From the NCBI GenBank assembly GCA_910580015.1, contig CAJTVT010000015.1, positions 1 through 56,177 of the forward strand: DNA of 56,177 nucleotides, given 5' to 3'. Origin of the DNA: an uncultured Lachnospiraceae bacterium. GTDB lineage: Bacteria > Bacillota > Clostridia > Lachnospirales > Lachnospiraceae. Of the stretch, positions 42,853 to 52,790 are shown one piece after another. Within the stretch, counting starts at the first letter, position 1, and each line of letters begins with the position of its first letter. The notes under the pieces were generated by a model that was not told where the DNA came from, ran no database searches, and saw only the letters and a program-made list of their open reading frames with translations. A program made the position numbers and the translations under genes.

Positions 42853-43752
42853 ATGCCGCTGGAAACCAATTATTTGTTTAAGAAATATTTTTCCCATCAG
42901 AAAGACATGAAAATGATGTCAGAACAGGAGTTAAAGAAGGTGCAGCAGGTTCTTTTGGGGATCGCGGATGATGTAAAGATTGTTTGCCAAGAGAATCAGA
43001 TTTTTTATATGCTGGGTGGCGGCACAGCTCTGGGGGCAGTGCGGCACAAAGGCTTTATTCCCTGGGATGATGATATGGATATTAATATGTTTCACAAAGA
43101 TTTGGAGATGTTTGCCAAAGAGATGGAACGGAGATTTCCAGGGAAATATTATATTCAGATTCCAGGAAAGACCAAAGGGTATTTTTCTACTTTTGCGCAG
43201 ATCCATAAGAAAGGGACAGTTTTCCAGGAAGTGAAAAGCCAGAAGGAAGAGGAATCTGGCATAAAACTGGATATTTTCCCCATAGAAAATACCTATGGTT
43301 GTGCGGCAGCACGAAAAATTCATGGGATGGGTTGTGATGCGGCCCATCTGTTACTGTCTGGTTACCGTTTTTGGCTTCGGCGCAAGGAACTAAAGGAGAT
43401 AAGCAGAGAACTTCCACAGGCCAGAAAAGTGTTCTTTATTAAGAGAATGTTATCGCTGCCACTGCTCGTCGCACCAGCATTATGGAATCGTATGTTCCAT
43501 AAGTGGTTTGGGATGTGTAAAAGTCAAAACTCTCCCTATGTGGTGATTCCATCTGGCAGAAATCACTTTTTTGGAGAGCTCTATGAGAGAGCACGTTACT
43601 GTCAGGTAGAGGAGTTGCCTTTTGAGGGTCGCATGTTTCCTGTGACGAAGGATATCAGAGAATATATGGAACGACTGTACGGAAAGGATTATATGAAGAT
43701 CCCTCCAGAACAAGAGCGGGAACGTCATATGATCTATAAATTGAAAGTGTAG
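42853..43752 (+). CDS. LicD-family protein 1
   Basis: 299 residues. The nucleotidyltransferase-fold signature is MLGGGTALGAVRHKGFIPW followed by DDDMDINM, the metal-binding acids. LicD proteins transfer phosphocholine or another phospho-group from a CDP-donor onto teichoic acid or glycan sugars. The IspD/TarI-like cytidylyltransferase 3.3 kb downstream could make that donor. It is 9 bp upstream of a second LicD gene that differs considerably in sequence. Confidence 0.87.
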   Translation: MPLETNYLFKKYFSHQKDMKMMSEQELKKVQQVLLGIADDVKIVCQENQIFYMLGGGTALGAVRHKGFIPWDDDMDINMFHKDLEMFAKEMERRFPGKYYIQIPGKTKGYFSTFAQIHKKGTVFQEVKSQKEEESGIKLDIFPIENTYGCAAARKIHGMGCDAAHLLLSGYRFWLRRKELKEISRELPQARKVFFIKRMLSLPLLVAPALWNRMFHKWFGMCKSQNSPYVVIPSGRNHFFGELYERARYCQVEELPFEGRMFPVTKDIREYMERLYGKDYMKIPPEQERERHMIYKLKV

Positions 43753-43761
43753 GAGTCAGAT

Positions 43762-44628
43762 ATGCAATATGAAGAAGAGCTGTTGAGTAGGGCTGAGGTA
43801 CAGAAGCTTTTGACAGAGATGCTTGGCCAGTTTGCAGACTATTGTACAAGACACGGGTTAAGGTACTATCTGGTTGGCGGAACCCTGTTAGGAGCAGTGC
43901 GGCATAAGGGGTTTATTCCTTGGGATGACGACGTGGACGTGGGAATGCCTCGATCGGATTATGAGAGATTTTTGGATTTGACAGCGAAAGAGCCGGTAAA
44001 TCCTGATTATGAGATTGTCTCAGCAAAGGATGGAACCCTTTCGGCCCCCTTTGCACAGTTGGTTCATAAACGCACTCGAATTGAGCGGCCTACATCAAAG
44101 TGCATTCAAGAAGAATATCAAGTGCTCAAGCTGTTTTTGGACATTTTTCCACAGGATGGATGGCCACAGAGCCGAAAAGAATCGGAAAAAGTTGTAAAAT
44201 GGGCTGGGTTTCTTCGGTTTATGAGTATTGAATCGAAAGCGAAGCCTGGCAGAGGAACCACCATTTTGCGTGCGATTTTGAAAACACCTGTTGTGCTGGT
44301 CGCGAAATTAATTGGCTCTAAGCGGATTTTAAGAGCCTTAGATCATTATGCCAGAAGATATGATTATGACACCAGCGCTTATGTGGGGGCCATTACCTAT
44401 GGCATTTATGGAATTGGAGAACGGTGCCCAAGGGCAGAAGTGACAAAGTTTGCCCAGGTACAGTTTGAAGGAGAGACATACCAAGCGCCTGGATGTTGGG
44501 ATTCTTATTTGACAGGTATCTATGGAGATTATCGGATACTGCCGCCAGAAGAAAAAAGAGTAAATCATGGGTTAAAGGTATGGGTTATGCCAATAAAAGA
44601 GGATGAAAGCGATGAAAATGCTGATTAG
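43762..44628 (+). CDS. LicD-family protein 2
   Basis: 288 residues with YYLVGGTLLGAVRHKGFIPW followed by DDDVDVGMPRSDYERF. Past the core, similarity to LicD protein 1 fades, so the two likely modify different positions or acceptors. It overlaps the next gene by about 17 bp. Both lie before an ABC exporter, consistent with decoration of the polymer before export. Confidence 0.87.
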   Translation: MQYEEELLSRAEVQKLLTEMLGQFADYCTRHGLRYYLVGGTLLGAVRHKGFIPWDDDVDVGMPRSDYERFLDLTAKEPVNPDYEIVSAKDGTLSAPFAQLVHKRTRIERPTSKCIQEEYQVLKLFLDIFPQDGWPQSRKESEKVVKWAGFLRFMSIESKAKPGRGTTILRAILKTPVVLVAKLIGSKRILRALDHYARRYDYDTSAYVGAITYGIYGIGERCPRAEVTKFAQVQFEGETYQAPGCWDSYLTGIYGDYRILPPEEKRVNHGLKVWVMPIKEDESDENAD

Positions 44629-45403
44629 ATTTTATAATGATGTTAGAAAATATTGGAGTTATGCCATGTATGCGGCAAAATCGGAACTTAAGGGAGAGAT
44701 AGCCAACTCACATTTGGGTTGGTTGTGGTGGTTTCTGGATCCGTTGCTGTTTATGATGGTATATACATTCATTGCAGTGATAATTTTCAGGAAGGGGGAA
44801 CCATATTTTCCTATTTATGTGTTTATAGGGCTTCAGAGTTGGAACTTTTTTTCAAAGACTGTGCGAGGAAGCGTAAAGATTGTAAGGTACAATAAGGGAA
44901 TCATCTCGAAAGTGTATCTGCCCAAGGTTATTTTGGTTTTGATTCGTATTTTGGTAAATGGGTTTAAGATGTGTGTGTCATTTTCGATCGTGGTGATCAT
45001 GATGGTGATTTACCAAGTTCCTGTGGACTGGCACCTATTATTTTTAATACCATTGTTTTTTGCACTGTTGTTATTAACATTTGGTGTCAGCACAGTTTTG
45101 ATGCATTTTGGGGTCTATGTGGAGGACTTGGCCAATGTGGTAGCAGTGTTATTACAGCTTTGTTTTTATATGACAGGAATTTTTTATTCCATTGAAACGA
45201 GGGTCCCAGTACCCTACAACCGGATTCTGCTTCGGGGAAATCCAGTGGCCTATCTGGTGTATGAAATTCGAAATAGTATGTTATATGAAGTTACTCCTAA
45301 TATGATAATTTATGTAATCTGGCTTGTAGTTAGTGTGTTGCTGTGTATTTATGGAATTAACCTTGTGTACAAGAGTGAAAATAACTATGTCAAAGCAATT
45401 TAA
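44612..45403 (+). CDS. ABC-2 teichoic acid/glycan exporter permease (TagG-like)
   Basis: About 263 residues with six helices and the N-terminal segment ELKGEIANSHLGWLWWFLDP, the family signature. It is a paralogue of the permease at 32555, with low identity. Start 44612 is chosen because AGAGG lies 9 nt upstream; the ATG at 44603 directly abuts that site. It pairs with the ATPase gene that follows. With the TagF/TarL-like gene nearby it probably exports a phosphate-rich polymer. Confidence 0.9.
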   Translation: MKMLIRFYNDVRKYWSYAMYAAKSELKGEIANSHLGWLWWFLDPLLFMMVYTFIAVIIFRKGEPYFPIYVFIGLQSWNFFSKTVRGSVKIVRYNKGIISKVYLPKVILVLIRILVNGFKMCVSFSIVVIMMVIYQVPVDWHLLFLIPLFFALLLLTFGVSTVLMHFGVYVEDLANVVAVLLQLCFYMTGIFYSIETRVPVPYNRILLRGNPVAYLVYEIRNSMLYEVTPNMIIYVIWLVVSVLLCIYGINLVYKSENNYVKAI

Positions 45404-45421
45404 TTGGCGGAAGGAATAAAT

Positions 45422-46180
45422 ATGGAAGAAATGAAAGAAAATACAGATAAACCAGTCAAGTATGCCATTGAAGTGGAAGATCTTAAGATTCGGTATACAA
45501 CCTTAAATAAGATGTCGATTAAGAAAAGTCTCACCAGCTTTCGAAAAGCGAAAAAAGAGACTTATGAGGCTGTGAGAGGAATCAGTTTTAAGGTGGAAAT
45601 GGGACAGATCGTGGGACTGATCGGCAAAAATGGAAGTGGTAAGTCAACAACTCTGCGCGCCATCGCTGGTATTTTTTCACCAGATGAAGGGAAAATTGAT
45701 TTGCATGGGCATTCTGTTTCCTTATTATCCATAGGAGTCGGATTTAATAAGAAGTTGTCAGGCAGGGAGAATATCTTTTTAAGTGGGCTTCTTCTGGGGT
45801 TCACTGAAAAGGAAATAAAGGAAAAAGAGCAAGAGATTATTGAGTTTTCTGAGCTTGGGAAATTTATTGATAAACCAGTAAAAACATATTCTAGTGGTAT
45901 GCATTCAAAGCTGGCGTTTTCCATTACGGCGGTGTTGGAATCGGAGATTATGCTGATTGACGAGGTGTTGAGCGTGGGAGATGCCAAGTTCAAAAAGAAG
46001 AGTTACAAGAAAATGCAGTCTTTGATCAGTGGTAGGAATCGTACGGTAGTCATTGTATCCCATAATATGAGTACACTGGAAAGTCTGTGTGATACGGTGA
46101 TCTGGCTTCATGATGGCCAGATACGGATGCAGGGACCCACGAAGGAAGTGCTGGAGGCGTACAACGAATTTATGTCGTAG
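45422..46180 (+). CDS. ABC exporter ATPase (TagH-like, no C-terminal domain)
   Basis: About 252 residues. Walker A is GLIGKNGSGKSTTLRA, the signature is TYSSGMHSKLAFS and Walker B is EIMLIDEVLSVGDAKF. It ends shortly after the nucleotide-binding domain, so it lacks the glycan-recognition domain of the first ATPase (33584). ATG 45422 is preferred over TTG 45404 because GCGGAAGGA sits between them. Export by this pair should therefore not depend on a cap-binding domain. Confidence 0.92.
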   Translation: MEEMKENTDKPVKYAIEVEDLKIRYTTLNKMSIKKSLTSFRKAKKETYEAVRGISFKVEMGQIVGLIGKNGSGKSTTLRAIAGIFSPDEGKIDLHGHSVSLLSIGVGFNKKLSGRENIFLSGLLLGFTEKEIKEKEQEIIEFSELGKFIDKPVKTYSSGMHSKLAFSITAVLESEIMLIDEVLSVGDAKFKKKSYKKMQSLISGRNRTVVIVSHNMSTLESLCDTVIWLHDGQIRMQGPTKEVLEAYNEFMS

Positions 46181-46194
46181 AAGGAGAGAAGGAT

Positions 46195-46932
46195 ATGATA
46201 TCAGCGATGTTGTTTGCGGGAGGTTCCGGAACAAGGATGCAGTCCCAGGATATACCAAAGCAGTTCTTGGAAATTGAGGGAAAATCCATTATTATTCGTA
46301 CCATAGAGCATTTTGAAAATCATCCTCTGGTAGATAAGATTGTGGTGGCATGTAAGGAAGATTGGATTTGTGAATTAAAGAAACAGATTTGTGAATTTGA
46401 TATTTCAAAAATTGAGGCGATTATTCCAGGCGGAAATTCTGGATATGAATCCATTCATAATGGAGTGATGAAAGTAGCAGAATATTCGGAACCACAAGAT
46501 CTTATCCTGATTTGCGATGGGGTTAGGCCCATGCTTTCTGAAAAATTAATTGACGACTGCATTAAATATACGAAGTTGTATCAGACGGCGGTTCCAGTGA
46601 CCCCCAGTATTGATTCTCTTCTGTACAGTGAGGATGGAAATGTATGTCAGAAGAGTTATAAGCGAAGTTGTATGTATATTACGCAGGCGCCTCAGGGTTA
46701 TACTCTAGAACGGATTTTGTGGGCACACCAGGAGGCAGAACGCAGAGGAATTGAAAATCCCGTTTCTTCCAGTGAGTTGTTTATCGAATTGGGAGAGGAA
46801 GTCCATTTGTACATTGGAGAGCGAAATAACATCAAGGTCACAACACCAGAGGATTTGGAGACGCTCAGGGCTTATTTCTATTATCAGCATTATAAGACTT
46901 TTGCGAAAGAGGTTATGAAATACGGGATTTGA
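46195..46932 (+). CDS. IspD/TarI-like cytidylyltransferase
   Basis: 245 residues. The motif AMLFAGGSGTRMQSQDIPKQ with a following FLEIEGK is that of the IspD/TarI family, which makes CDP-linked alcohols (CDP-ribitol or methylerythritol). Further conserved parts are VVACKEDWICEL, CDGVRPMLSEKLID and ITQAPQGYTLE. Next to a TagF/TarL-like polymerase and LicD genes it most likely makes a CDP-activated polyol or similar donor. No TarJ-type reductase is present, so ribitol-5-P would need to come from elsewhere. Confidence 0.85.
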   Translation: MISAMLFAGGSGTRMQSQDIPKQFLEIEGKSIIIRTIEHFENHPLVDKIVVACKEDWICELKKQICEFDISKIEAIIPGGNSGYESIHNGVMKVAEYSEPQDLILICDGVRPMLSEKLIDDCIKYTKLYQTAVPVTPSIDSLLYSEDGNVCQKSYKRSCMYITQAPQGYTLERILWAHQEAERRGIENPVSSSELFIELGEEVHLYIGERNNIKVTTPEDLETLRAYFYYQHYKTFAKEVMKYGI

Positions 46933-46956
46933 TGATACGGCAAGAGGAGACCATGT

Positions 46957-49674
46957 ATGAAATTTTCGATTATTTGGAAACTATCGGAACAGGAAAGTGA
47001 GAATACCCAAACTGCGGAATGTTTGCAGGAAGAGTTAAAAGAGGTGAAAGAGAAACCACAACTTCTGCTTTATGGCAGAAATCAGGAGAATATAACGCTT
47101 GCAGAGAGACAGCTCGATGGTATCTGTGAGCTTACAATATACAAAGAGACAGAATTTACAGATGCTCAAATGTACCAAGATGCAGCACAAAAGGCAAATG
47201 GAGAGTATGTTACGCAATTGAGCGGTGGAGATACCTGGGAGCATCATACCCTCTCTGCGGTTGAAGCCGCCGCAGCAAAATATCCCAAGTACCAGATATT
47301 GATGACACGTAAAATTATGCCAGATGGTAAGGAGGGGGAATTTTGCAAGACGGCCTCTGATGGAAAGGAAGTATTAGCGCTAAATCTGCAAAGAGATCTG
47401 AAGTGCTATCCTTTTTATTTTGGCGGAACCTTTATTCAAAAGAAACTACTGACTGAGAACTCTTTTCAGACAGAACCAGAGTTGGAATTGGAGCGGGCAT
47501 TTTTTCTTTCAGCATGTGCAAAAGAGGGCCGGATCCTAGTGGTGAAAAATGCAGCGTATCATAGTGCATCTGCTAGGGAAGGGGACATAACATTTTTTAA
47601 AGGAATCTATGAAGAAGAATGGTATGAAGAATCTTTTTCGAAATTCTGGCTTCCGTTTTTGGAAAAAATGAAAAAGGAATACGAGGAAGTTCCCAAATTC
47701 ATTCAATATCATCTGATGTTTTCGATCCGCAGTCGGATTGAAAGTAATCGAGACAACAGAAATAAGCATGTCATTCCAGAAGGCAGGGAGTGGCAATGTC
47801 TGGAATGGATGGGAAAAGCGCTTCAGTATGTCCAAGACGACATTATGTTAAATTGTCATAAGATTTCAAGTTGTAGTGTCCAAGATACTCAGAAATGGAT
47901 TTATGGGATCTTGAAGTATGGGCCAGAATATAAGTTTGATAAGTATTTTTTGTCTGGAAGTTCATACTATGGGAAAGAGAAAACGATTTTTAATAAGATT
48001 CTTACGTTAAAGACCAATCTCGTATTTATGAATTACAGAGATGGAAAATTAGAGATCGATGGGACGGTACACCCCATTTTGTATGCGATGGCGGATAAGG
48101 TTTATTTGATGGCGGATAATAAGAAATATCAGCTAAATTACAATGAACGTTATACCATAACAAAAGTATTTGGTGTCAGCATTTATAAATCTCGTTCTTT
48201 CCATGTGTCGATACCTGTGAAAGAATTATCTGGCAAGATTCTGTTCTGTATGGCGGAGGTCGGCGGCGAGCTAGTAAAGGCACATTTCTCCTTTGAATCT
48301 CATTTTAGCAGAATGAGTGGAGCGTTTGTCAACAGTTATTGGTGTTTTGGTGAAGACAAAAAGTATATGGTGTTAAAGAGAGAAGGAGGCTTGCTGTTTC
48401 AAGAGGTTCATGCCAAGAACAGGCGTAGGCAGGAGTGGAAGCTGCGCAGAGAAATGTTTTTGAGCTTTGAAAAGAAAGCTTGGTTGTTTCTTTTTATTCG
48501 AATAATCTATTTCCTACTAAAACCTTTTATGAAAAGAAAGCCCATCTGGATGTATCTGGATAAGATTTATAAGGGTGGAGACTCTTCAGAATATCTATAT
48601 AGATATGCCAGCAGGCAGAATAATCATTTTAAGCATTATTATTTGATTGATAAACATACCTCTGATTACAAACGGCTAAAGCAAGAAGGATTTCATCCGT
48701 TGGTTCGAGGCACAGTAAAGCACAGACTTGTGTTTCTTATGGCAGATATGATGGTAATCTCCAATTCAACGGTCTTTGCCTTTAACAACTTCGGAATGAA
48801 AAATTCTAGCTATGTGCGGGATTTGGTTGATTTTCATGTCTGCTGCGTGCAGCATGGAATGTCGGTGCAGAAGATTGCAGTGGCACAGAACCGTCTTAGA
48901 GATAACACAAGACTCTATTTCTGTGCATCACAGTATGAGATCGAGAATCTTTCGAAACCTATTTATGATTATGTAGGATACGATGCTTTGAAATTGACTG
49001 GGGTTCCTCGGTATGATGGACTGGTGAATGATGACAAGAAGCAGATTATGATCAGTCCTACCTGGCGAATGCAGGCGGCTGTTCCAGTCAGGACCAGCGA
49101 AGGAGAGCAACGAGATTATAATCCCATGTTTAAGGAAAGTTCCTATTTCCGAGTGTTTAATTCATTGATCAATGATCCAAGACTGATTGAAGCAGCTCAA
49201 AAATATGGTTACAAGATTAAATATGTACTGCATCCGATTGTCAGCGCTCAGGTCGGAGATTTTGACAAAAATGAATATGTGGACATTATACCAGCAGTTG
49301 GAGATATGAGTTATGAGAAGATGTTCTGTGAATCTAGCCTGATGGTTACAGATTTTTCTGGGATTCAGTTTGACTTTGCTTATATGAGAAAACCTTTGGT
49401 CTATCTGCACCATAAGGATATTCCACAGCATTATGAGGAGGGAACCTTTTTCTACGATACAATGGGATTTGGAGAAATCTGTCATGATAATGAGGAATTG
49501 ATTGATTTGCTCTGTGATTATATGGAGCATGGATGTAAGATGAAAGAAGAATATAAAAAGCGGGCAGATGATTTCTTCTATTACAGTGACCACGAGAATT
49601 GCAAACGGATTTATGACACTATGGTGGAATACCAGGATAAGTATGTTGCCGGCGGCAACGGCGCCAGGCATTAA
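46957..49674 (+). CDS. CDP-glycerol glycerophosphotransferase-like polymerase (TagF/TarL family)
   Basis: 905 residues. A divergent GT2-like N-terminus (about 1-230) lacks a convincing DxD. A beta-rich middle follows. The C-terminal TagB/TagF domain (about 525-890) has CCVQHGMSVQKIAV and KYVLHPIVSAQ with the conserved histidines, VTDFSGIQFDFAYMRKPLVY and a closing FFYYSDHENCKRIYD. Such enzymes join glycerol- or ribitol-phosphate units from CDP donors into a chain or primer. It lies directly after the cytidylyltransferase. Confidence 0.85.
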   Translation: MKFSIIWKLSEQESENTQTAECLQEELKEVKEKPQLLLYGRNQENITLAERQLDGICELTIYKETEFTDAQMYQDAAQKANGEYVTQLSGGDTWEHHTLSAVEAAAAKYPKYQILMTRKIMPDGKEGEFCKTASDGKEVLALNLQRDLKCYPFYFGGTFIQKKLLTENSFQTEPELELERAFFLSACAKEGRILVVKNAAYHSASAREGDITFFKGIYEEEWYEESFSKFWLPFLEKMKKEYEEVPKFIQYHLMFSIRSRIESNRDNRNKHVIPEGREWQCLEWMGKALQYVQDDIMLNCHKISSCSVQDTQKWIYGILKYGPEYKFDKYFLSGSSYYGKEKTIFNKILTLKTNLVFMNYRDGKLEIDGTVHPILYAMADKVYLMADNKKYQLNYNERYTITKVFGVSIYKSRSFHVSIPVKELSGKILFCMAEVGGELVKAHFSFESHFSRMSGAFVNSYWCFGEDKKYMVLKREGGLLFQEVHAKNRRRQEWKLRREMFLSFEKKAWLFLFIRIIYFLLKPFMKRKPIWMYLDKIYKGGDSSEYLYRYASRQNNHFKHYYLIDKHTSDYKRLKQEGFHPLVRGTVKHRLVFLMADMMVISNSTVFAFNNFGMKNSSYVRDLVDFHVCCVQHGMSVQKIAVAQNRLRDNTRLYFCASQYEIENLSKPIYDYVGYDALKLTGVPRYDGLVNDDKKQIMISPTWRMQAAVPVRTSEGEQRDYNPMFKESSYFRVFNSLINDPRLIEAAQKYGYKIKYVLHPIVSAQVGDFDKNEYVDIIPAVGDMSYEKMFCESSLMVTDFSGIQFDFAYMRKPLVYLHHKDIPQHYEEGTFFYDTMGFGEICHDNEELIDLLCDYMEHGCKMKEEYKKRADDFFYYSDHENCKRIYDTMVEYQDKYVAGGNGARH

Positions 49675-49686
49675 GGAGAGTGGAAA

Positions 49687-52600
49687 ATGGCAAAAAAATA
49701 TAATATTCTGCTACTGACCAACCGGGATTCAGATAACATTGGTGACCAGGTGATTGAGGCTTGTGATATTGCGCTGATTAAGGCAGTTATGAACAATTTG
49801 GAGATAAGCAGCACCGATTATACCATAAGCAGCCGTGCCGGTTCTATTGTGTCAAAAAAGTATATCGAAACAAAAGATACAGAACTTCTCAAAGGGGCGG
49901 AAAAGGCCATAAAACAGGCTGATGTAGTGATATTTGGCGGAGCGCCAGTATTCAATTATCTGTATCAAGTGTTCTATGAGAGAACAGCATCTACATTGGA
50001 GATCGCTGAAAAATATAATAAACCAGTGATCTTTTCGGCTGTGGGAATTGAGCGCTATGAAGAAGAAAATAGAAAGTGCCAGAGACTGAAAGAAACCTTG
50101 AATTTTGACTGTGTGAAGCAGATTACTACCAGAGATGGAATTGAGGAACTGAGAAAATATAAGGAGAAGGAAGATCTGGTGATCGATCGGGTGTCTGATC
50201 CGGCTGTTTTTTCCGCTCAGGTGTTCCGCAATTTTGATGTCAATGCAAAGTTCACGGCTGCCATTGAGCAAAAGAAGTCAGGAATCTTAAAAAAATGCCA
50301 TCTTTTAAGAGATGCACTGAAGTTTGACAGCGGCAAAGAGGCGGCGGTTCAGGCGGTTCAAAATGTCAACGTTGTAGCGAATACGATGAAGGATAGAAAG
50401 ACCGTAGGAATTTTTATTTTTCGAGCGAATGGATTTCGGGATAATAAAATTGATTTTACCAAGGAGGATGCAGCAAAGTTATGGTTAGAGGTGATTCAGG
50501 AGCTGGAAACCAGAGGATATGATTATGATCTTTTAACCAGCGGCCATTTCGGTGATGAAGCATTTCTAGATTATCTCATACGTAAATATGGGGTGAAGGA
50601 GAGCCGTTGTGTGTTTAACATGAATACGCCAGAGAAGCTCATTGAGAAAATCTCTTCCTATGACGCTGTGATTTCCTGTCGTCTTCATCCAAGCATCATT
50701 TCATTTTCATTGAATGTGCCTTCGGTTGGCCTGATTTGGAATTCAAAAGTAACACATTTTTATGAATGTATGGGTTATGAGGATCGAGCAATCGCGGTGG
50801 AAGGTCTGGAAGCAAAAGGACTTGTTGATAAAGTGGAAGAGATCATGGCCCAAGGAGTGGCCAAGGATGAGGAATATCTCATGACGGTTTATCGTTATCT
50901 GTTCTATGGAATTCAAAATGCCCTGGGATTACAGGGACGGGAATCCTCTCCCTACAGTTATGCGATGCTGACGGAAAATATTCCTGCGTACACCAAGACC
51001 TCAGCGAAAGAACAAGGAGATAAATTAAAAAGAAAGTTCCGCAGAATCTATGAGACATTGAATATGCGCATGGATAAAGTTGAAAAGTTAAGAGAGATTG
51101 AGAGCTTTTACCGTATATTTTACCATAGTGGAAAAAGCGGAGAAGGGATCGCGCTGCTGCCTGGCTGGGATTCTAAGATCAATGGGGAAGTAAGGAAACT
51201 AGATGCCAAGACTTTAGAGGTTAAGAACCGCAAAGATGTGAAAAATGATGGTTCTGGAGTGATCCCGGACAATATGTATGAAAATGAGAACAAGGAATTT
51301 ATCGGTTGGCATTTAAGATTTCGCATGGGAAGTACCTGGTATTGGTATTTAAAGAGAGACACCTATTGCCTGAAAGAGAACGAGGTCAAAGACAAGAGTA
51401 AGAGACTTTTTCAACCAGGAGAGATGATCCCGTGTCTGCCATTTTTTGGTGTGGAATCGGTGGTATTGGTCGCACAGTGGAAGCGTAAGAAAGAAGTGGT
51501 TTCAACAAAAGAGGATTCCAAATCCAAGAAATTTCAGATTCTGCTGTTGACCAACCGAGATTCGGATAATCTGGGTGATCAGGTAATAGAGGCATGTGAT
51601 ATTTCTTTGATTCAGACCGTTATGGAGAATTTAAATCTGACAGAGGATGATTATAAGATTATCAGCCGTGCAGCGTCCATTGTCTCCAAAAAATATGTGG
51701 AAACCAAGGATGAATCCCTATTGGAGAATCTAAAGAAACGGATTCAGTCGGTGGATCTGATTGTGTTTGGAGGCGCGCCCTTATTTAATTATAAATATCA
51801 GATTTTCTATGAACGAACGGCAGTTACCATTGAGATTGCGCAGCAATATGATAAACCAGTGATCTTTTCTGGGATTGGCATAGAGAGCTACGACGAACAG
51901 GATCCAAAATGTCAGAGATTGAAAAAGACGTTGAATTTCGACTGTGTAAAGCAGATTACCACCAGAGATGGGTTTGAAGAGTTAAAGAAATATCGAGAGA
52001 ATGATAAGATTGTCATCGACAGAGTGTCCGATCCGGCGGTATTTACCAATCAGGTATTTCAAAATTTTGTGGGCACAAGGAAAAATCCGGCGCCAGGAAA
52101 AATTGGATTGTTTGTGTTCCGGGCGGAAGGATTTCAGGAAAATGACGTTGATTTCACAAAAAAAGATGAGGCAAAATTATGGCTGGGGATTATAGGGGAG
52201 CTGGAAAGAAAAGGTTATGACTATATCGTATTGACCAATGGTCATTTTGGAGATGAAGTATTCTTAGATTATATGGTCAGGGAGTGTGGGGTAAAAAGAG
52301 AAAAATGTGTATTTAATATGAATTCGCCGGAAAAACTGATAAAGAAGATTTCCGCCTGTGATGGGGTGATTTCTGTTCGACTGCATCCAAGCATTATCTC
52401 ATTTTCTTTAGGGGTGCCTTCTGTGGGACTTATCTGGAATCCTAAGGTTAGTCATTTTTATGATTGTATCGGATATCCAGACAGAAAAGTGGAGTTTGTT
52501 GGGATAGAGCCGCAGATGGTGGTTGAGAAAATGGAAGAGGCGATGAATCAGGGGATTACGAAGGATGAGGAATATTTAGTGACCGTATACCAATCCCTGT

Positions 52601-52773
52601 TCCATGGGATACAAAATGCACTTCAGCTTACAGAAGAAAAGGTTGAGCCTTATGATTATGATACACTGGTTCAAAAAATACCACCTTATGAGGGTACTTC
52701 CCAAAGTGAGCAGGAGGAAAAGTTAAAGAGAAAATTCAGAAGAATTTATGATACGCTGAACAAAGATTCTTAG
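49687..52773 (+). CDS. Fused double polysaccharide pyruvyltransferase
   Basis: 1028 residues made of two homologous CsaB/PS_pyruv_trans-type domains. Domain 1 (about 5-455) opens ILLLTNRDSDNIGDQVIEAC and domain 2 (about 616-1028) opens ILLLTNRDSDNLGDQVIEAC. Each keeps the signature RLHPSIISFSL (about 330 and 900), then VPSVGLIWN. Each ends with KLKRKFRRIYETLN or a close variant. A unique ~150-residue module (about 456-612, including GWHLRFRMGSTWYWY) sits between. These enzymes add ketal-linked pyruvate from PEP to sugars, for example on wall polymers that anchor SLH proteins. Two active sites may be present. Confidence 0.85.
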   Translation: MAKKYNILLLTNRDSDNIGDQVIEACDIALIKAVMNNLEISSTDYTISSRAGSIVSKKYIETKDTELLKGAEKAIKQADVVIFGGAPVFNYLYQVFYERTASTLEIAEKYNKPVIFSAVGIERYEEENRKCQRLKETLNFDCVKQITTRDGIEELRKYKEKEDLVIDRVSDPAVFSAQVFRNFDVNAKFTAAIEQKKSGILKKCHLLRDALKFDSGKEAAVQAVQNVNVVANTMKDRKTVGIFIFRANGFRDNKIDFTKEDAAKLWLEVIQELETRGYDYDLLTSGHFGDEAFLDYLIRKYGVKESRCVFNMNTPEKLIEKISSYDAVISCRLHPSIISFSLNVPSVGLIWNSKVTHFYECMGYEDRAIAVEGLEAKGLVDKVEEIMAQGVAKDEEYLMTVYRYLFYGIQNALGLQGRESSPYSYAMLTENIPAYTKTSAKEQGDKLKRKFRRIYETLNMRMDKVEKLREIESFYRIFYHSGKSGEGIALLPGWDSKINGEVRKLDAKTLEVKNRKDVKNDGSGVIPDNMYENENKEFIGWHLRFRMGSTWYWYLKRDTYCLKENEVKDKSKRLFQPGEMIPCLPFFGVESVVLVAQWKRKKEVVSTKEDSKSKKFQILLLTNRDSDNLGDQVIEACDISLIQTVMENLNLTEDDYKIISRAASIVSKKYVETKDESLLENLKKRIQSVDLIVFGGAPLFNYKYQIFYERTAVTIEIAQQYDKPVIFSGIGIESYDEQDPKCQRLKKTLNFDCVKQITTRDGFEELKKYRENDKIVIDRVSDPAVFTNQVFQNFVGTRKNPAPGKIGLFVFRAEGFQENDVDFTKKDEAKLWLGIIGELERKGYDYIVLTNGHFGDEVFLDYMVRECGVKREKCVFNMNSPEKLIKKISACDGVISVRLHPSIISFSLGVPSVGLIWNPKVSHFYDCIGYPDRKVEFVGIEPQMVVEKMEEAMNQGITKDEEYLVTVYQSLFHGIQNALQLTEEKVEPYDYDTLVQKIPPYEGTSQSEQEEKLKRKFRRIYDTLNKDS

Positions 52774-52790
52774 AAAAGAGGAATATTTTT

